A stretch of DNA of 64,000 nucleotides from Pseudomonadota bacterium. Lineage in GTDB: Bacteria > Pseudomonadota > Alphaproteobacteria > Rhizobiales > Xanthobacteraceae. The position numbers were made by a program, and so were the translations under genes. Below are positions 1 through 9,266 of the stretch, in pieces. Positions within the stretch are counted from its first letter, which is position 1. Each line of letters begins with the position of its first letter. Under the pieces are notes generated by a model that saw only the letters and a program-made list of their open reading frames with translations, was not told the DNA's origin and did not search any database. The DNA lies in the NCBI GenBank assembly GCA_023404675.1, contig JAEYAW010000031.1, forward strand, positions 186,001 through 250,000, read 5' to 3'.

Positions 1-380
1 ACAGCGACCCGCAGGCCCTGTTCAACTACATCGTCGATGAGCTGAACAAGCTGAAGCTCGTTTTCATTCATGTCGTCGAGGGTGCGACGGGCGGGCCGCG
101 CGACAACCTGCCGTTCGACTACGCCGAACTGCGCAAGCGCTTCAGCGGCGCTTACATCGCCAATAACAGCTATACGCGGGAGCTGGCCGACAAGGTGCTG
201 GCGGCGAACGAGGCCGACCTGATCGCCTTCGGCCGCCCGTTTATCTCGAACCCAGATCTCGTCGAGCGCCTCAGGCAGAACGCCCCGCTCAACGAACTCG
301 ACAAGGCCACGCTCTACGGCGGTGGCGAGAAGGGCTATACGGACTATCCGACGCTGAATGCCCAGCAGGCGGCGGAATAG
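1..380 (+). CDS. Alkene reductase, Old Yellow Enzyme family (3' end)
   Basis: This is the C-terminal 125 residues of a flavin-dependent ene-reductase of the NemA/OYE type; the 5' end lies outside the window. The reading frame begins at base 3. The stretch ADLIAFGRPFISNPDL followed by LYGGGEKGYTDYP is the typical end of the FMN-binding TIM barrel in this family, which reduces activated C=C bonds using NAD(P)H. It is convergent with glpD, and a perfect hairpin lies between the two stop codons. The family call is firm; the substrate cannot be told. Confidence 0.9.
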   Translation, partial: SDPQALFNYIVDELNKLKLVFIHVVEGATGGPRDNLPFDYAELRKRFSGAYIANNSYTRELADKVLAANEADLIAFGRPFISNPDLVERLRQNAPLNELDKATLYGGGEKGYTDYPTLNAQQAAE

Positions 381-393
381 TTTTTTCGCACGG

Positions 394-426
394 CCGTCAT
401 GCCCGGCCTTGTGCCGGGCATGACGG
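394..426. repeat. REP-like palindrome, possible bidirectional terminator
   Basis: Two perfect 14-bp arms (CCGTCATGCCCGGC and its complement) are separated by a 5-base loop. The hairpin sits between the convergent ends of the alkene reductase and glpD. A run of six T lies just before it on the plus strand, after the reductase stop. A closely related hairpin (CGTCATGGCCGGG arms) occurs at 29317-29347, so this is probably a dispersed genomic repeat that may also end transcription. Confidence 0.7.
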
Positions 427-468
427 AAGAAGATGCCGCGCTTCACGCGGCCGCCTCAGGATGACGGA

Positions 469-2031
469 TCAGCGCCGGGACGCGTAATCCAAGCCTTCAG
501 CACGACGTCCCGCCCGCCCAGCCATCCACGCATCGAGCGCTGCGATCTCGTCCACCGAAAGGCGCAGACCCAGCTTGCTCCGCCGCCAGGCCACATCGGC
601 AGCCGTGTGCGCCCATTCGCTCTTTATAAGATAATCAACCTCGGCCTCGGTCAGCGTCGCACCGAACGCGTGACCGAGATCACCGGCCTGCCTTGCTCCA
701 TTCAGCACCATCGCGGCACGCGTGCCGTAGGAACGCGCCAACCGCGCCGCATGATCGCGCGTCAGGAACGGATGGTCGCGCAGCAACCTCTCCGTCAGCG
801 CGGGCAGCCCGGTGCGGTCCATGTCGCCGCCCGGCAAGGGCGCGTGGCCGGTCCAGCCGCCTTCGCCCTTCTCCCCGAGATAAGGCGCGAGCTTCTCCAG
901 CGCGGCTTCGGCGAGGCGGCGATAGGTGGTGATCTTGCCGCCGAAAATCGACAGCATCGGCAGGCCGTCCGGCGTATCCAGCTCGAATACATAGTCGCGC
1001 GTCGCCGCCCGCGCCTCGCTCGCGCCGTCATCGTAAAGCGGCCGGACGCCCGCATAGCTCCACACCACGTCCGCCGGCGCGATCGGCTTTGCCAGATAAT
1101 CGCTGGCGGCGCGGCAGAGATAGGCAATCTCCTCGCCGGTCGCCGCGACCTTCGCCGGATCACCGTGATAATCGCGGTCGGTGGTGCCGATCAGCGTAAA
1201 GTCCTGCTGCCAGGGGATGACGAACACGATACGGCCGTCGGTGTTCTGGAAGGTGTAGGCACGATCGTGATCGTAAAGCTTCGGCACCACGATATGCGAG
1301 CCTTGAACGAGGCGGACCTTTGACGTCGCCCGCACGCCCCGGCTATGCGCGAACACATCCTCCACCCACGGCCCCGCCGCGTTCACCAGCGCGCGTGCGC
1401 GAAGGGTGGCGCGGCGGCCCTCGCTCTCGGTCACGACCTGCCACACTCCGTCCTGCCGCCGGATTTCGACGGCCCGCGTGCGGGTGCGGATCACCGCGCC
1501 CCGCGCCGCTGCGTCCATGGCGTTGAGCACCACGAGCCGCGCGTCGTCGACAAAACAGTCGGAATACTCAAAACCGGTCTTGAATGCGCCCGGCTTCAGC
1601 GGCGCGCCCAGGGCATCGCGCGCCAGATCGAGCGTGCGCGTCGCGGGCAGCAGCCTGCGGCCGCCGATATGGTCGTAGAGAAACAGCCCGAGCCGCAGCA
1701 GCCAGGCCGGGCGCAGCCCCGCGTGATGCGGCAGCACGAAGCGCAGTGGATGGATGATGTGCGGGGCGATCCCCCACAGCACCTCGCGCTCGGTCAAAGC
1801 CTCGCGCACCAGCCGGAACTCGTAGAACTCCAGATAGCGCAGGCCGCCGTGGATCAGCTTCGACGACCACGACGAGGTGCCGCTGGCCAGATCGTTCATC
1901 TCGCACAGGATGACCGAATGGCCGCGCCCGGCCGCGTCGCGCGCGATGCCGCAGCCGTTGATGCCGCCGCCGATGATGGCGAGGTCGTAAACGGGTTCTG
2001 CGTCCGAGGCTGACGATTCATCCTGCAACAT
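469..2031 (-). CDS. glpD: Aerobic glycerol-3-phosphate dehydrogenase
   Basis: This FAD enzyme oxidises sn-glycerol 3-phosphate to dihydroxyacetone phosphate at the membrane and passes electrons to quinone. The 520-aa product starts with the dinucleotide-binding motif DLAIIGGGINGCGIARDA, followed by SGTSSWSSKLIHGGLRYLE, the GlpD/GlpA family signature, and ends with the usual C-terminal domain. The ATG at 2031 was chosen because the FAD motif follows about 15 residues later. A longer open frame to 2184 would add a 51-residue Arg/Ala-rich tail unlike the family and would run into the divergent acyltransferase. Length matches the family. No glycerol kinase or uptake gene is adjacent. Confidence 0.93.
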   Translation of the reverse strand: MLQDESSASDAEPVYDLAIIGGGINGCGIARDAAGRGHSVILCEMNDLASGTSSWSSKLIHGGLRYLEFYEFRLVREALTEREVLWGIAPHIIHPLRFVLPHHAGLRPAWLLRLGLFLYDHIGGRRLLPATRTLDLARDALGAPLKPGAFKTGFEYSDCFVDDARLVVLNAMDAAARGAVIRTRTRAVEIRRQDGVWQVVTESEGRRATLRARALVNAAGPWVEDVFAHSRGVRATSKVRLVQGSHIVVPKLYDHDRAYTFQNTDGRIVFVIPWQQDFTLIGTTDRDYHGDPAKVAATGEEIAYLCRAASDYLAKPIAPADVVWSYAGVRPLYDDGASEARAATRDYVFELDTPDGLPMLSIFGGKITTYRRLAEAALEKLAPYLGEKGEGGWTGHAPLPGGDMDRTGLPALTERLLRDHPFLTRDHAARLARSYGTRAAMVLNGARQAGDLGHAFGATLTEAEVDYLIKSEWAHTAADVAWRRSKLGLRLSVDEIAALDAWMAGRAGRRAEGLDYASRR

Positions 2032-2173
2032 GGCGGCGTTGATATCAAAAACCCGTGGCAAGCGCGAAAAAATCGCCGGAACCCGGACCTTCGACGCGGC
2101 GGGGCGTGCGGCCCGGTTGATCCGTGCCACGACGCGTGTAGAAGCGGTCTCCCGCCCTCGCCGGAATGCATCC

Positions 2174-4069
2174 TTGTCCAGCACCGACCAGCGCCTCGCA
2201 GCCGCCCACGCCTACCGCCCGGACATCGACGGGCTGCGCGCTGTCTCGATTCTGGCGGTGCTCGGCTATCATGCCGCGCCGGAGGTCATCACTGGCGGGT
2301 ATGTCGGCGTCGACATCTTCTTCGTGATCTCGGGATTTCTCATCACCCGCATCATCCTCGGCGAGATCGACGCGCAAACGTTCTCGCTGCGCAATTTCTA
2401 CCGCCGGCGTATCCGCCGAATTTTTCCAGCGCTGATCGTCACGCTCTCCGCGACATGGCTCGCCGGCTGGTTCCTGCTGCTGCCGGATGCCTTCGCCCGG
2501 CTCGGCGCGGCGACGCTGGCGGGCACAGCCTTCGTCGCGAACCTCTACCAGCTCAGCCAGATCAGCTATTTCGCCCCGGACGCCGCCGACAATCCGCTGC
2601 TGCATCTGTGGTCGCTCGGCATCGAGGAGCAGTTCTATATCGCCTGGCCGCTGCTTTTGATGTGGCTCGGCGCGCGCGGCAACCGGCGCTGGTGGATCCG
2701 CGCGCTGGCGCTGCTCTCGTTCGCGACCAGCCTGGTGATCTTCCTCGACCTGCGCGACTGGACGTTCTATTCGCCGATTCCGCGCGCGTGGGAACTGCTG
2801 GCGGGCGCTGTGCTCGCCCACCGCGCCCATGTCGCGGGCGATGCGTTCTCGGCTCCCTCGGCGCGCGCCGAACTGTTCAGCCGCGCCGGGATCGTGATGG
2901 TCGGCGTGTCGATCTTCGCGTTCAACCACGCGACGCCGTTTCCCGGCCCCACGGCGCTGCTGCCCGTGCTCGGCGCGGCGCTGCTGATCGCCTCGCCCGG
3001 CGCGCGCGTCAATCAGCTGCTGCTGGCGAACCGGCCGATGGTGGCGATCGGGCTGATCTCCTACCCACTGTATTTGTGGCACTGGCCGCTGCTGTCCTTT
3101 CTGCACATTATCCGTAATGGCGAGCCGACCGCATTGGAACTTGCAGGCGCCGTCGTCGCCGCGTTCGTGCTGGCCTGGGCCACTTACACATTCGTCGAGC
3201 AGCCGATTCGGCACGGCCGCGTGCGTGCGCTGCAACTCGCAACCACGCTCGCCGCCGTCGGCATCGCCGGTTTCGTCACGATGCTCGGCAACGGGTTCGT
3301 GACGCGCTTTCCTGCCGAGATTCGCGAGATCGCCGCGCTCCCCTCGCACGACAATTCAGGATTCAGACCGCCCTGCTTCCGCCAGCAGGACGACGGCAAG
3401 CCGCTCGATCCATCATGCATCGAAGGCGGCGACGCGCCGCTGGTGTTCGTCTGGGGCGACTCGACCGCGGCAGCGCTGTATCCCGGCCTTGAGGCCCTGC
3501 AGAAAGATCACGCGGTCCGCCTCGGCCGCGCGACGTTCGCAGGCTGTCCGCCGATCCTCGGCATCGCTCATGATGTGCCGGCGTTCTGCGCCACAGCCAA
3601 CGCGCGCATCATGACAGAGATCGCGGCACTGAGACCGCAGGCGGTCCTCCTGCACGCGATGTGGGGATCGACCAACGATATCGACCGGCTGCGCGCGACC
3701 GTCGCGCAGCTGCGCGCCGCCGGCGTTCAGCGCATCGTTCTTGTCGGCCCCGTTCCGGTCTGGAAACGCGGGCTGCCGGATACGCTGGTGAACGTCTACC
3801 GCTTCCGCCATACGCTCCCCGAGCGCCTCGCCGAGGGCGTCTCGGGCGAGGAGGTGGATGCGGTGATGGCAGCCTTCGCGGCGCAGGACAACATTATCTA
3901 CGCCTCGCCCTGGCGCGCGCTGTGCGACAGCGACGGCTGCCTGACACGAATCGGGCCCGCCGCGCGGGACGTCATCATCTGGGACAAGGTGCATCTTACA
4001 AATGCGGGGGCGACATTCGTCACCCGCGCACTGGCGAATGAGCTTTTCGGCGCGGATCGGCGTCCGTAG
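2174..4069 (+). CDS. Acyltransferase family 3 with C-terminal SGNH domain
   Basis: This is a membrane O-acyltransferase of the OafA/YrhL type that transfers acyl groups, commonly acetyl, to surface sugars or peptidoglycan. The N-terminal half has YRPDIDGLRAVSILAVLGYH and GVDIFFVISGFLIT, the catalytic-His signature, and about ten membrane segments. The last 230 residues form an extracytoplasmic SGNH hydrolase-like domain, with FVWGDSTAAALYPGL carrying the Ser block and WDKVHLTNAG carrying the Asp-His pair. The start is uncertain: TTG 2174 has GGAA seven bases upstream and sits just before the family N-terminus, whereas an open frame to 2030 would overlap the glpD start. The target polymer is unknown; the polysaccharide locus is 32 kb away. 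Confidence 0.85.
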   Translation: MSSTDQRLAAAHAYRPDIDGLRAVSILAVLGYHAAPEVITGGYVGVDIFFVISGFLITRIILGEIDAQTFSLRNFYRRRIRRIFPALIVTLSATWLAGWFLLLPDAFARLGAATLAGTAFVANLYQLSQISYFAPDAADNPLLHLWSLGIEEQFYIAWPLLLMWLGARGNRRWWIRALALLSFATSLVIFLDLRDWTFYSPIPRAWELLAGAVLAHRAHVAGDAFSAPSARAELFSRAGIVMVGVSIFAFNHATPFPGPTALLPVLGAALLIASPGARVNQLLLANRPMVAIGLISYPLYLWHWPLLSFLHIIRNGEPTALELAGAVVAAFVLAWATYTFVEQPIRHGRVRALQLATTLAAVGIAGFVTMLGNGFVTRFPAEIREIAALPSHDNSGFRPPCFRQQDDGKPLDPSCIEGGDAPLVFVWGDSTAAALYPGLEALQKDHAVRLGRATFAGCPPILGIAHDVPAFCATANARIMTEIAALRPQAVLLHAMWGSTNDIDRLRATVAQLRAAGVQRIVLVGPVPVWKRGLPDTLVNVYRFRHTLPERLAEGVSGEEVDAVMAAFAAQDNIIYASPWRALCDSDGCLTRIGPAARDVIIWDKVHLTNAGATFVTRALANELFGADRRP

Positions 4070-4306
4070 CGTCCGCAGCCCGGATGAAGCGGAGCGCTAT
4101 CCGCGCTTGCGGCTCCCCGCATATCCCTGCTTTTTTGTGAACTGCACGCGCTCGGTCCCCGAGGCGCGCGATTGCTTATCGGGAGCCTCGAAGGGGCGAT
4201 GGCCGCGAGCACCTTCGCGAGCGAGCCCGGAATCCATTGCCATCGCTGGGCGTGCGGATTGCGCGCCCGCGCCCATCGTCGCAACGCGGAACGACAACTT
4301 TCGTCA

Positions 4307-4516
4307 TCAAGCAGAGAAGGAACCCTGCGCCGCGTCGGCGGTGCGGCCGGACAGGCACGCGCGTGCCGCGCGCTCGGCATCGCGTGCCGAGCGGAAGATG
4401 CGACCTTCAAGCACGTTGAAGCGATCGGAGGCAGAGAAAAAACGGTAGCCGGCGCGGTCCTTCACGACGATGCCGGCATCCTGCGAACTGACTTCGATGA
4501 TGTAGGTATCAGACAT
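4307..4516 (-). CDS. Small conserved-looking hypothetical protein (69 aa)
   Basis: The protein starts MSDTYIIEVSSQDAGIVVKD and continues with aromatic and charged residues (RAGYRFFSASDRF). It has no signal peptide or membrane segment. The open frame extends upstream through the tandem repeat at 4537-4584, but that extension (with SHCAGVT translated twice) is repeat-derived and is unlikely to be coding. I do not recognise a function. The composition looks like real coding sequence, and it would be a small cytoplasmic protein. Confidence 0.55.
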   Translation of the reverse strand: MSDTYIIEVSSQDAGIVVKDRAGYRFFSASDRFNVLEGRIFRSARDAERAARACLSGRTADAAQGSFSA

Positions 4517-4820
4517 TTGCGTCCGTTGACCCCTCATTGTAACTCCCGCACAGTGGGAGCTTGTAACTCCCGCACAGTGGGAGCGAGACATGAACGCCGC
4601 TGGCGGCGGAAAGTTCAAACGCAACATCGACGCGCTCCTCATAGTGATCGCGCACGACAGTCCTGTGAAGTTGGCGGGGCTTTTTATTGTCGCGGGATTC
4701 GGGGACGAATGTCATCCGGCACCCGCAATCGGCAGAACGATTCCATCGTTCCGCGCGAATGCGATTCACTTGCAGAAAAATTCTTATTTAAAGGAAACGT
4801 TAACGCGAAATGTGCCGCGC
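4517..4820. other. Gene-poor gap carrying a tandem repeat
   Basis: This 304-base gap lies between the flavin reductase stop and the small hypothetical gene. It holds the 24-bp tandem repeat at 4537-4584 and a locally AT-rich stretch around 4770-4810. I see no open frame with coding character and no RNA gene. Confidence 0.6.
4537..4584. repeat. Perfect tandem duplication of a 24-bp hairpin unit
   Basis: Two identical, directly adjacent 24-bp units run 4537-4560 and 4561-4584. Each contains CTCCC-N7-GGGAG and so can form its own small stem-loop. The pair lies 20 bases upstream of the start of the 69-aa hypothetical gene on the minus strand, where it could act in its leader. There are only two copies and no spacer. 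Confidence 0.85.
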
Positions 4821-5438
4821 TCAGCCCGGGCGGACCATCTCGAACATTGCATCGGGACGGATCTCGGCGTAATCGCCGCGTCCGCCGCCGCGCAGGATAG
4901 GCTGCGCCTGCGCTGTCTGATACACGCCGTCCTTGAGCAGCGTCTTGTCGATGTGCACGGCCACCACTTCGCCGAAGGTCATCCACGCATCGGCGTTGCT
5001 GCCGTCGGCGCCCTGAAGCCGCAGCATCTGCGTCAGCCTGCACTCGAACGACACCCGCGCCTCGCCGACGCGCGGCGCCTTCACCACCGTGCCGGGCACC
5101 TCGGTCAGGCCAGCCAGCGTGAACTCGTCGACCTCGTGCGGCACGGACGCCGAGGTCGCATTCATCGCCTGCGCCAGCGGCAAGGTGGTCAGATTCCAGA
5201 CGAACTCGCCCGTTGCCTCAATGTTGGCGACAGTATCCTTCCAGCTTGTCGAGGAAAAACCAATGATCGGCGGATGATAGCAGAACGCGTTGAAGAAGCT
5301 GTAAGGCGCGAGGTTCACCCGCCCCTCGGCATCGCGGGAGGAAATCCAGCCGATCGGGCGCGGTCCGACAATGGCGTTGAACGGATCGTGGCGAAGGCCA
5401 TGCCCGCTGGACGGCTCGTAGAAATGGAAATCGATCAT
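4821..5438 (-). CDS. Flavin reductase family protein (FMN-binding split barrel)
   Basis: The 205-aa protein has the RutF/flavoredoxin layout: FNAIVGPRPIGWISSRD near the N-terminus, then NLAPYSFFNAFCYHPPIIGF, then the GEFVWNLTT segment. Members bind FMN and reduce it with NAD(P)H for a partner oxygenase, or act as flavoproteins themselves. The start codon overlaps the TetR stop in an ATGA arrangement, so the gene is the last in the adaptor-pump-TetR operon. No flavin-dependent monooxygenase is in the window, so the partner is unknown. Its place in an efflux operon suggests it modifies the exported or inducing compound, which is inference. Confidence 0.88.
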   Translation of the reverse strand: MIDFHFYEPSSGHGLRHDPFNAIVGPRPIGWISSRDAEGRVNLAPYSFFNAFCYHPPIIGFSSTSWKDTVANIEATGEFVWNLTTLPLAQAMNATSASVPHEVDEFTLAGLTEVPGTVVKAPRVGEARVSFECRLTQMLRLQGADGSNADAWMTFGEVVAVHIDKTLLKDGVYQTAQAQPILRGGGRGDYAEIRPDAMFEMVRPG

Positions 5439-6058
5439 TCGGGCTGCACGCCGGGCGCATCGCCCGCGTGTCCTGTGAGGCTGATAACCAGAAACTCGAT
5501 CATCTGCTCCAGCGTCGGTCCGGGCTTGTCCGCGCACTGGGAGATCATCTGCGGATGGAAGAAGCGGAGCATTCCCGTCACGACGCATTTCGCCATTGTC
5601 TCGACGTCGCCTGCGCGAAATTCGCCGCTCTTCACGCCGTCATTTACCACCCGGCCGACGATCGAGGTCATCACCTCCATGTGAGCGAGGCAGACATCCC
5701 AGCTCTCCTCCATCGCGATGGCGACCATCTCGTGAAGGTTGGAATCGCCGACATAACGCTCGGTGTTCATCGCGTTGATGGTGGAGAGCAGGGCCCTCAG
5801 CCGGTCGGCGGCCGGCCAGGATTTCGATGCGATCACGTCGGCCGCCGCCTCGACCTCGCCCATCAGACGGAGCGCCACTCCTTCATGAATGGCCTTCTTC
5901 GAATCGAAATAGCGATAGACGTTGGCGGGGCTCATCCTCAGCACGCGCGCGATATCGGCCACCGTCGTCTTCTGGTAGCCGATCTGGCGGAACAGGCGCT
6001 CGGCCGCCGCCAGAATGCGCAGCCGCGTGTCGACTTCAGGATGCTCTAAGGTGCTCAT
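5435..6058 (-). CDS. TetR/AcrR family transcriptional regulator
   Basis: The 207-aa protein has the TetR helix-turn-helix at residues 10-55 (ILAAAERLFRQIGYQKTTV, then SPANVYRYFDSK). The C-terminal ligand domain is variable, as in the family. ATG 6058 was preferred to the TTG one codon upstream because GGGGAT lies at suitable spacing. It follows the RND pump by about 20 bases and overlaps the flavin reductase by 4 bases. It most likely represses the whole operon by binding the 36-bp palindrome at 10414-10449, with autoregulation because the repressor gene lies inside the operon. Confidence 0.9.
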   Translation of the reverse strand: MSTLEHPEVDTRLRILAAAERLFRQIGYQKTTVADIARVLRMSPANVYRYFDSKKAIHEGVALRLMGEVEAAADVIASKSWPAADRLRALLSTINAMNTERYVGDSNLHEMVAIAMEESWDVCLAHMEVMTSIVGRVVNDGVKSGEFRAGDVETMAKCVVTGMLRFFHPQMISQCADKPGPTLEQMIEFLVISLTGHAGDAPGVQPE

Positions 6059-6081
6059 CAATCCCCGGTCCGAATCCCTGA

Positions 6082-9000
6082 TTACTCCGCCGCCGTTGCG
6101 AGTGGAAGAGAAGGCTGCTCATGATCGTCCTGGTGCGGCGCAGAATCCACGCTTCCGCTGCCGCGCTCATCGAGACTCCTGCGGAACCAGAGCGCATAGA
6201 GCGCCGGCAGGAACAGCAGCGTCATGAAGGTCGCCACGAACAGCCCGCCCATGATCGTCACCGCCATCGGACCCCAGAATGCCGACCGTGACAATGGAAT
6301 CATTGCGAGGATCGCGGCGAGCGCGGTCAGCACCACCGGCCGCGCGCGGCGCACGGTGGCTTCCACGATCGCCTCCCGCCTCGGCAGGCCGTGCGAGACG
6401 TCGGTCTCGATCTGATCGACCAGGATCACCGTATTGCGCATGATCATGCCCGCGAGCGCGATCAGGCCGAGCAGTGCCACGAAGCCGAACGGCTGGCCGC
6501 CGATATTCAGCCCCAGCGACGCGCCGACGATGCCGAGCGGCGCGGTGAGAAACACCAGGAACAGGCGCGAGAAGCTCTGCAACTGGATCATCAGCAACGA
6601 CAGCATCACGATCAGCATCAGCGGAAACAGCACGAAGATCGACGAATTGCCCTTCTCCGACTCCTCGATCGCGCCACCGGTCTCGATCCGGTAACCCGGT
6701 TCCAGCTTGTCGCGGATCGACTGCAGCCGCGGCCAGATCGCATTGGTGACGTCAGGCGCCTGCACGCCGTCGACGATATCGCCGCGCACGGTGATCGCCA
6801 TGTCGCGGTTGCGACGCCACAGGATCGGCTCCTCATGGGCATATTCGATGCGCGCGACCTGCTGCAGGGGCACCGCGATGCCGTTGCGCCCGTAGACGGT
6901 CAGATCGCCGACGTGGCCAAGGCCAAGTCGCTCGCTCGGGACCGCACGCGCCACCACGCCCACCTTCTCCACGCCGTCGCGAATGGTCGTCACCGGCGCG
7001 CCCGAGAGCAGCATGTTCATGGCCTGCGACAGCTCCTGCGGCGTCAGGCCGAGCGCGCGGGCGCGGTCCTGATCCACCACCAGCTTGAGGTAGGGCGCCT
7101 GCTCGTTCCAGTCGAGATGCGGATCCTTCATGTTCGGATTCTCGCGCACCGCCTTCAGCACCTGATCGGCGATCTCGCGCACCTTCATGGTGTCCGGTCC
7201 GATCACGCGGAACTGGACCGGGAAGCCGACCGGCGGGCCGAAGTTGAAGCGGTCCACGCGCACCCGCGCCTGCGACAGCCAGCCGTCGTCCGCGGCCTTT
7301 TCCAGCCGCGCCTTGATGCGCTCGCGCGCCCCGACGTCCTTGGCCACGACCACGATTTCAGCGAACGCCTGATTGGGCAGCTGCGGATTGAGGCCGAGCC
7401 AGAACCGCGGCGAACCCTGGCCGACATAGGCGGTGTAGGTGGCGACATCCTTGTCGTCCTTCAGCGCCTCCTCGGCCTTGCGCGCGGTCTCCTGCGTCAC
7501 CTTGAACGAGGTGCCTTCCGGCAGGCGCAGCTGCAGGAACAGCTCGGGCCGCTCCGACAACGGGAAGAACTGCTGCTGCACATTGCCGAATGCGACAATG
7601 GAGGCCGCGAAGATCGCAACCGTTGCCACGACCACGGTGATCCGCCAGCGCACACACCATTCGATCACGCTGCGCAGCCGCCGGTACATCCCGGTCTCGT
7701 AGATGGCGTGCGGATTGAGGTGAACGTCGTGACCCTTGGCCATGTCGGGCAGCAGCTTGATGCCGAGATAGGGCGTGAAGATCACCGCCACGAACCACGA
7801 GGCGACCAGTGCGATCGCGACGATCCAGAAGATGCCGCCGGCATATTCGCCGACGCCGGAATTGGCGAAGCCGATCGGCAGGAAGCCCGCCGCCGTCACC
7901 AGCGTGCCGGTCAGCATCGGAAAGGCGGTGGATTCCCAGGCGAAGGATGCCGCCTTGAGGCGATCCCATCCCTGCTCCATCTTCACCACCATCATCTCGA
8001 CCGCGATGATGGCGTCATCCACCAGCAGGCCGAGCGCGATGATGAGCGCGCCGAGCGTGATGCGGTGCAGGTCCATCCCCATCGTCAGCATGATGATGAA
8101 CACGATGCCGAGCACCAGCGGCACCGAGGCAGCCACCACGATTCCGGTGCGCCAGCCAAGCGCCAGGAACGAGACGAACAGCACGATGGCCAGCGCTTCC
8201 ATGAAGGAACGCACGAATTCGCCCACCGCATGCTCGACCACCAGCGGCTGATCGGCGATCCGCTCAAGCTCGAAGCCCTGCGGCACGCTGGCTATGAAGG
8301 TGTCGACGGTCTTGTCGACCGCCTTGCCCATGTCGAGGATGTTGGCGCCCTTGGCCATCACCACGCCGATGCCGATCGCGGCCTTGCCGCGCTGCTCGAT
8401 CTTGAAGTCCGGCGGGTCGACAAAGCCGTGGGTCACCGTGGCGATGTCACCGAGCCGGAACGAGCGGCCGTTGACCTCGACGGGCGTCTCCGCCACCGCC
8501 TTCACGCCGTCGAGCGCCCCGGTCACGCGCAGCGGCACGCGCTGCGCGTCGGTCTCCACCACACCGCCCGGCACTACCGCATTCTGCTTCGCCAGCGAAT
8601 CCAGAACGGTCTGGACCGGGATGCCCAGCGTGGCGAGCTTGGCATGGGAGAACTCGACGAAGATGCGTTCGTCCTGCGTACCGTAGAGATTGACCTTGGC
8701 GACGCCCGGCACCTTGAAAAGTTGCAGGCGCATGGCCTCGGCGACCTTCTTGAGCTGGGCGTAGTTCGCCCCGTCGCCGGTGAGCATGTAGAGGATGGAA
8801 TCGACGTCACCGTATTCGTCGTTGACGTTGGGTCCGATCAGACCCGATGGCAGGCTGTCGCGAATGTCCGACAGCTTCTTGCGAAGCTGATAGAACATCT
8901 GCGGCACGTCCTTCGGCGGCATGTTGTCCTTGAAGAACACCTGCATCGCCGTGAACGAGGGCTTGGTGTAGGTCTGGATCTTGTCGAAATACGGCAGTTC

Positions 9001-9225
9001 CTGCAGCTTCTTCTCGATCGGATCGGCCACCTGCTGCTGCATGTCCAGCGAGGTCGCGCCGGGCCAGATCGCCGAAACCACCACCAGCTTGATGGTGAAG
9101 GACGGATCTTCCGCGCGGCCGAGGCGCAGATAGGAGATCGCGCCGGCGACACCGAGAACGATAATGAAAAACAACACCAGCGTCTGGTGGCTGACGGCCC
9201 AGGCCGAGAGATTGAATTTTTTCAT
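6082..9225 (-). CDS. RND multidrug efflux permease (inner membrane)
   Basis: The 1047-aa proton-driven pump has the AcrB/MexB fold: twelve membrane segments and two large periplasmic loops. The proton-relay aspartates of TM4 are present in LLVDDAIIAVEMMV. The TM10 lysine of AcrB is replaced by arginine in AGMIMRNTVILVDQI, a variant I associate with TriC-like and some divergent RND pumps. The adaptor gene ends 41 bases upstream and TetR begins about 20 bases downstream, so adaptor, pump and regulator form one operon. No outer-membrane channel is encoded here, so a TolC-like protein from elsewhere is needed. Substrates are unknown. Confidence 0.93.
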   Translation of the reverse strand: MKKFNLSAWAVSHQTLVLFFIIVLGVAGAISYLRLGRAEDPSFTIKLVVVSAIWPGATSLDMQQQVADPIEKKLQELPYFDKIQTYTKPSFTAMQVFFKDNMPPKDVPQMFYQLRKKLSDIRDSLPSGLIGPNVNDEYGDVDSILYMLTGDGANYAQLKKVAEAMRLQLFKVPGVAKVNLYGTQDERIFVEFSHAKLATLGIPVQTVLDSLAKQNAVVPGGVVETDAQRVPLRVTGALDGVKAVAETPVEVNGRSFRLGDIATVTHGFVDPPDFKIEQRGKAAIGIGVVMAKGANILDMGKAVDKTVDTFIASVPQGFELERIADQPLVVEHAVGEFVRSFMEALAIVLFVSFLALGWRTGIVVAASVPLVLGIVFIIMLTMGMDLHRITLGALIIALGLLVDDAIIAVEMMVVKMEQGWDRLKAASFAWESTAFPMLTGTLVTAAGFLPIGFANSGVGEYAGGIFWIVAIALVASWFVAVIFTPYLGIKLLPDMAKGHDVHLNPHAIYETGMYRRLRSVIEWCVRWRITVVVATVAIFAASIVAFGNVQQQFFPLSERPELFLQLRLPEGTSFKVTQETARKAEEALKDDKDVATYTAYVGQGSPRFWLGLNPQLPNQAFAEIVVVAKDVGARERIKARLEKAADDGWLSQARVRVDRFNFGPPVGFPVQFRVIGPDTMKVREIADQVLKAVRENPNMKDPHLDWNEQAPYLKLVVDQDRARALGLTPQELSQAMNMLLSGAPVTTIRDGVEKVGVVARAVPSERLGLGHVGDLTVYGRNGIAVPLQQVARIEYAHEEPILWRRNRDMAITVRGDIVDGVQAPDVTNAIWPRLQSIRDKLEPGYRIETGGAIEESEKGNSSIFVLFPLMLIVMLSLLMIQLQSFSRLFLVFLTAPLGIVGASLGLNIGGQPFGFVALLGLIALAGMIMRNTVILVDQIETDVSHGLPRREAIVEATVRRARPVVLTALAAILAMIPLSRSAFWGPMAVTIMGGLFVATFMTLLFLPALYALWFRRSLDERGSGSVDSAPHQDDHEQPSLPLATAAE

Positions 9226-9266
9226 GACGGCGACGCCTTATCGGCTCTCGTGAACGCTGGGTCTGC

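Noticed and set aside
2045..3349. 434-codon frame opposite the acyltransferase gene
   Set aside because: It is antisense to clear acyltransferase-3 motifs and its translation is low-complexity Arg/Gln/Glu-rich, with no start context.
4537..4584. CRISPR-like repeat
   Set aside because: There are only two units, directly adjacent with no spacer, and no cas genes in the window.
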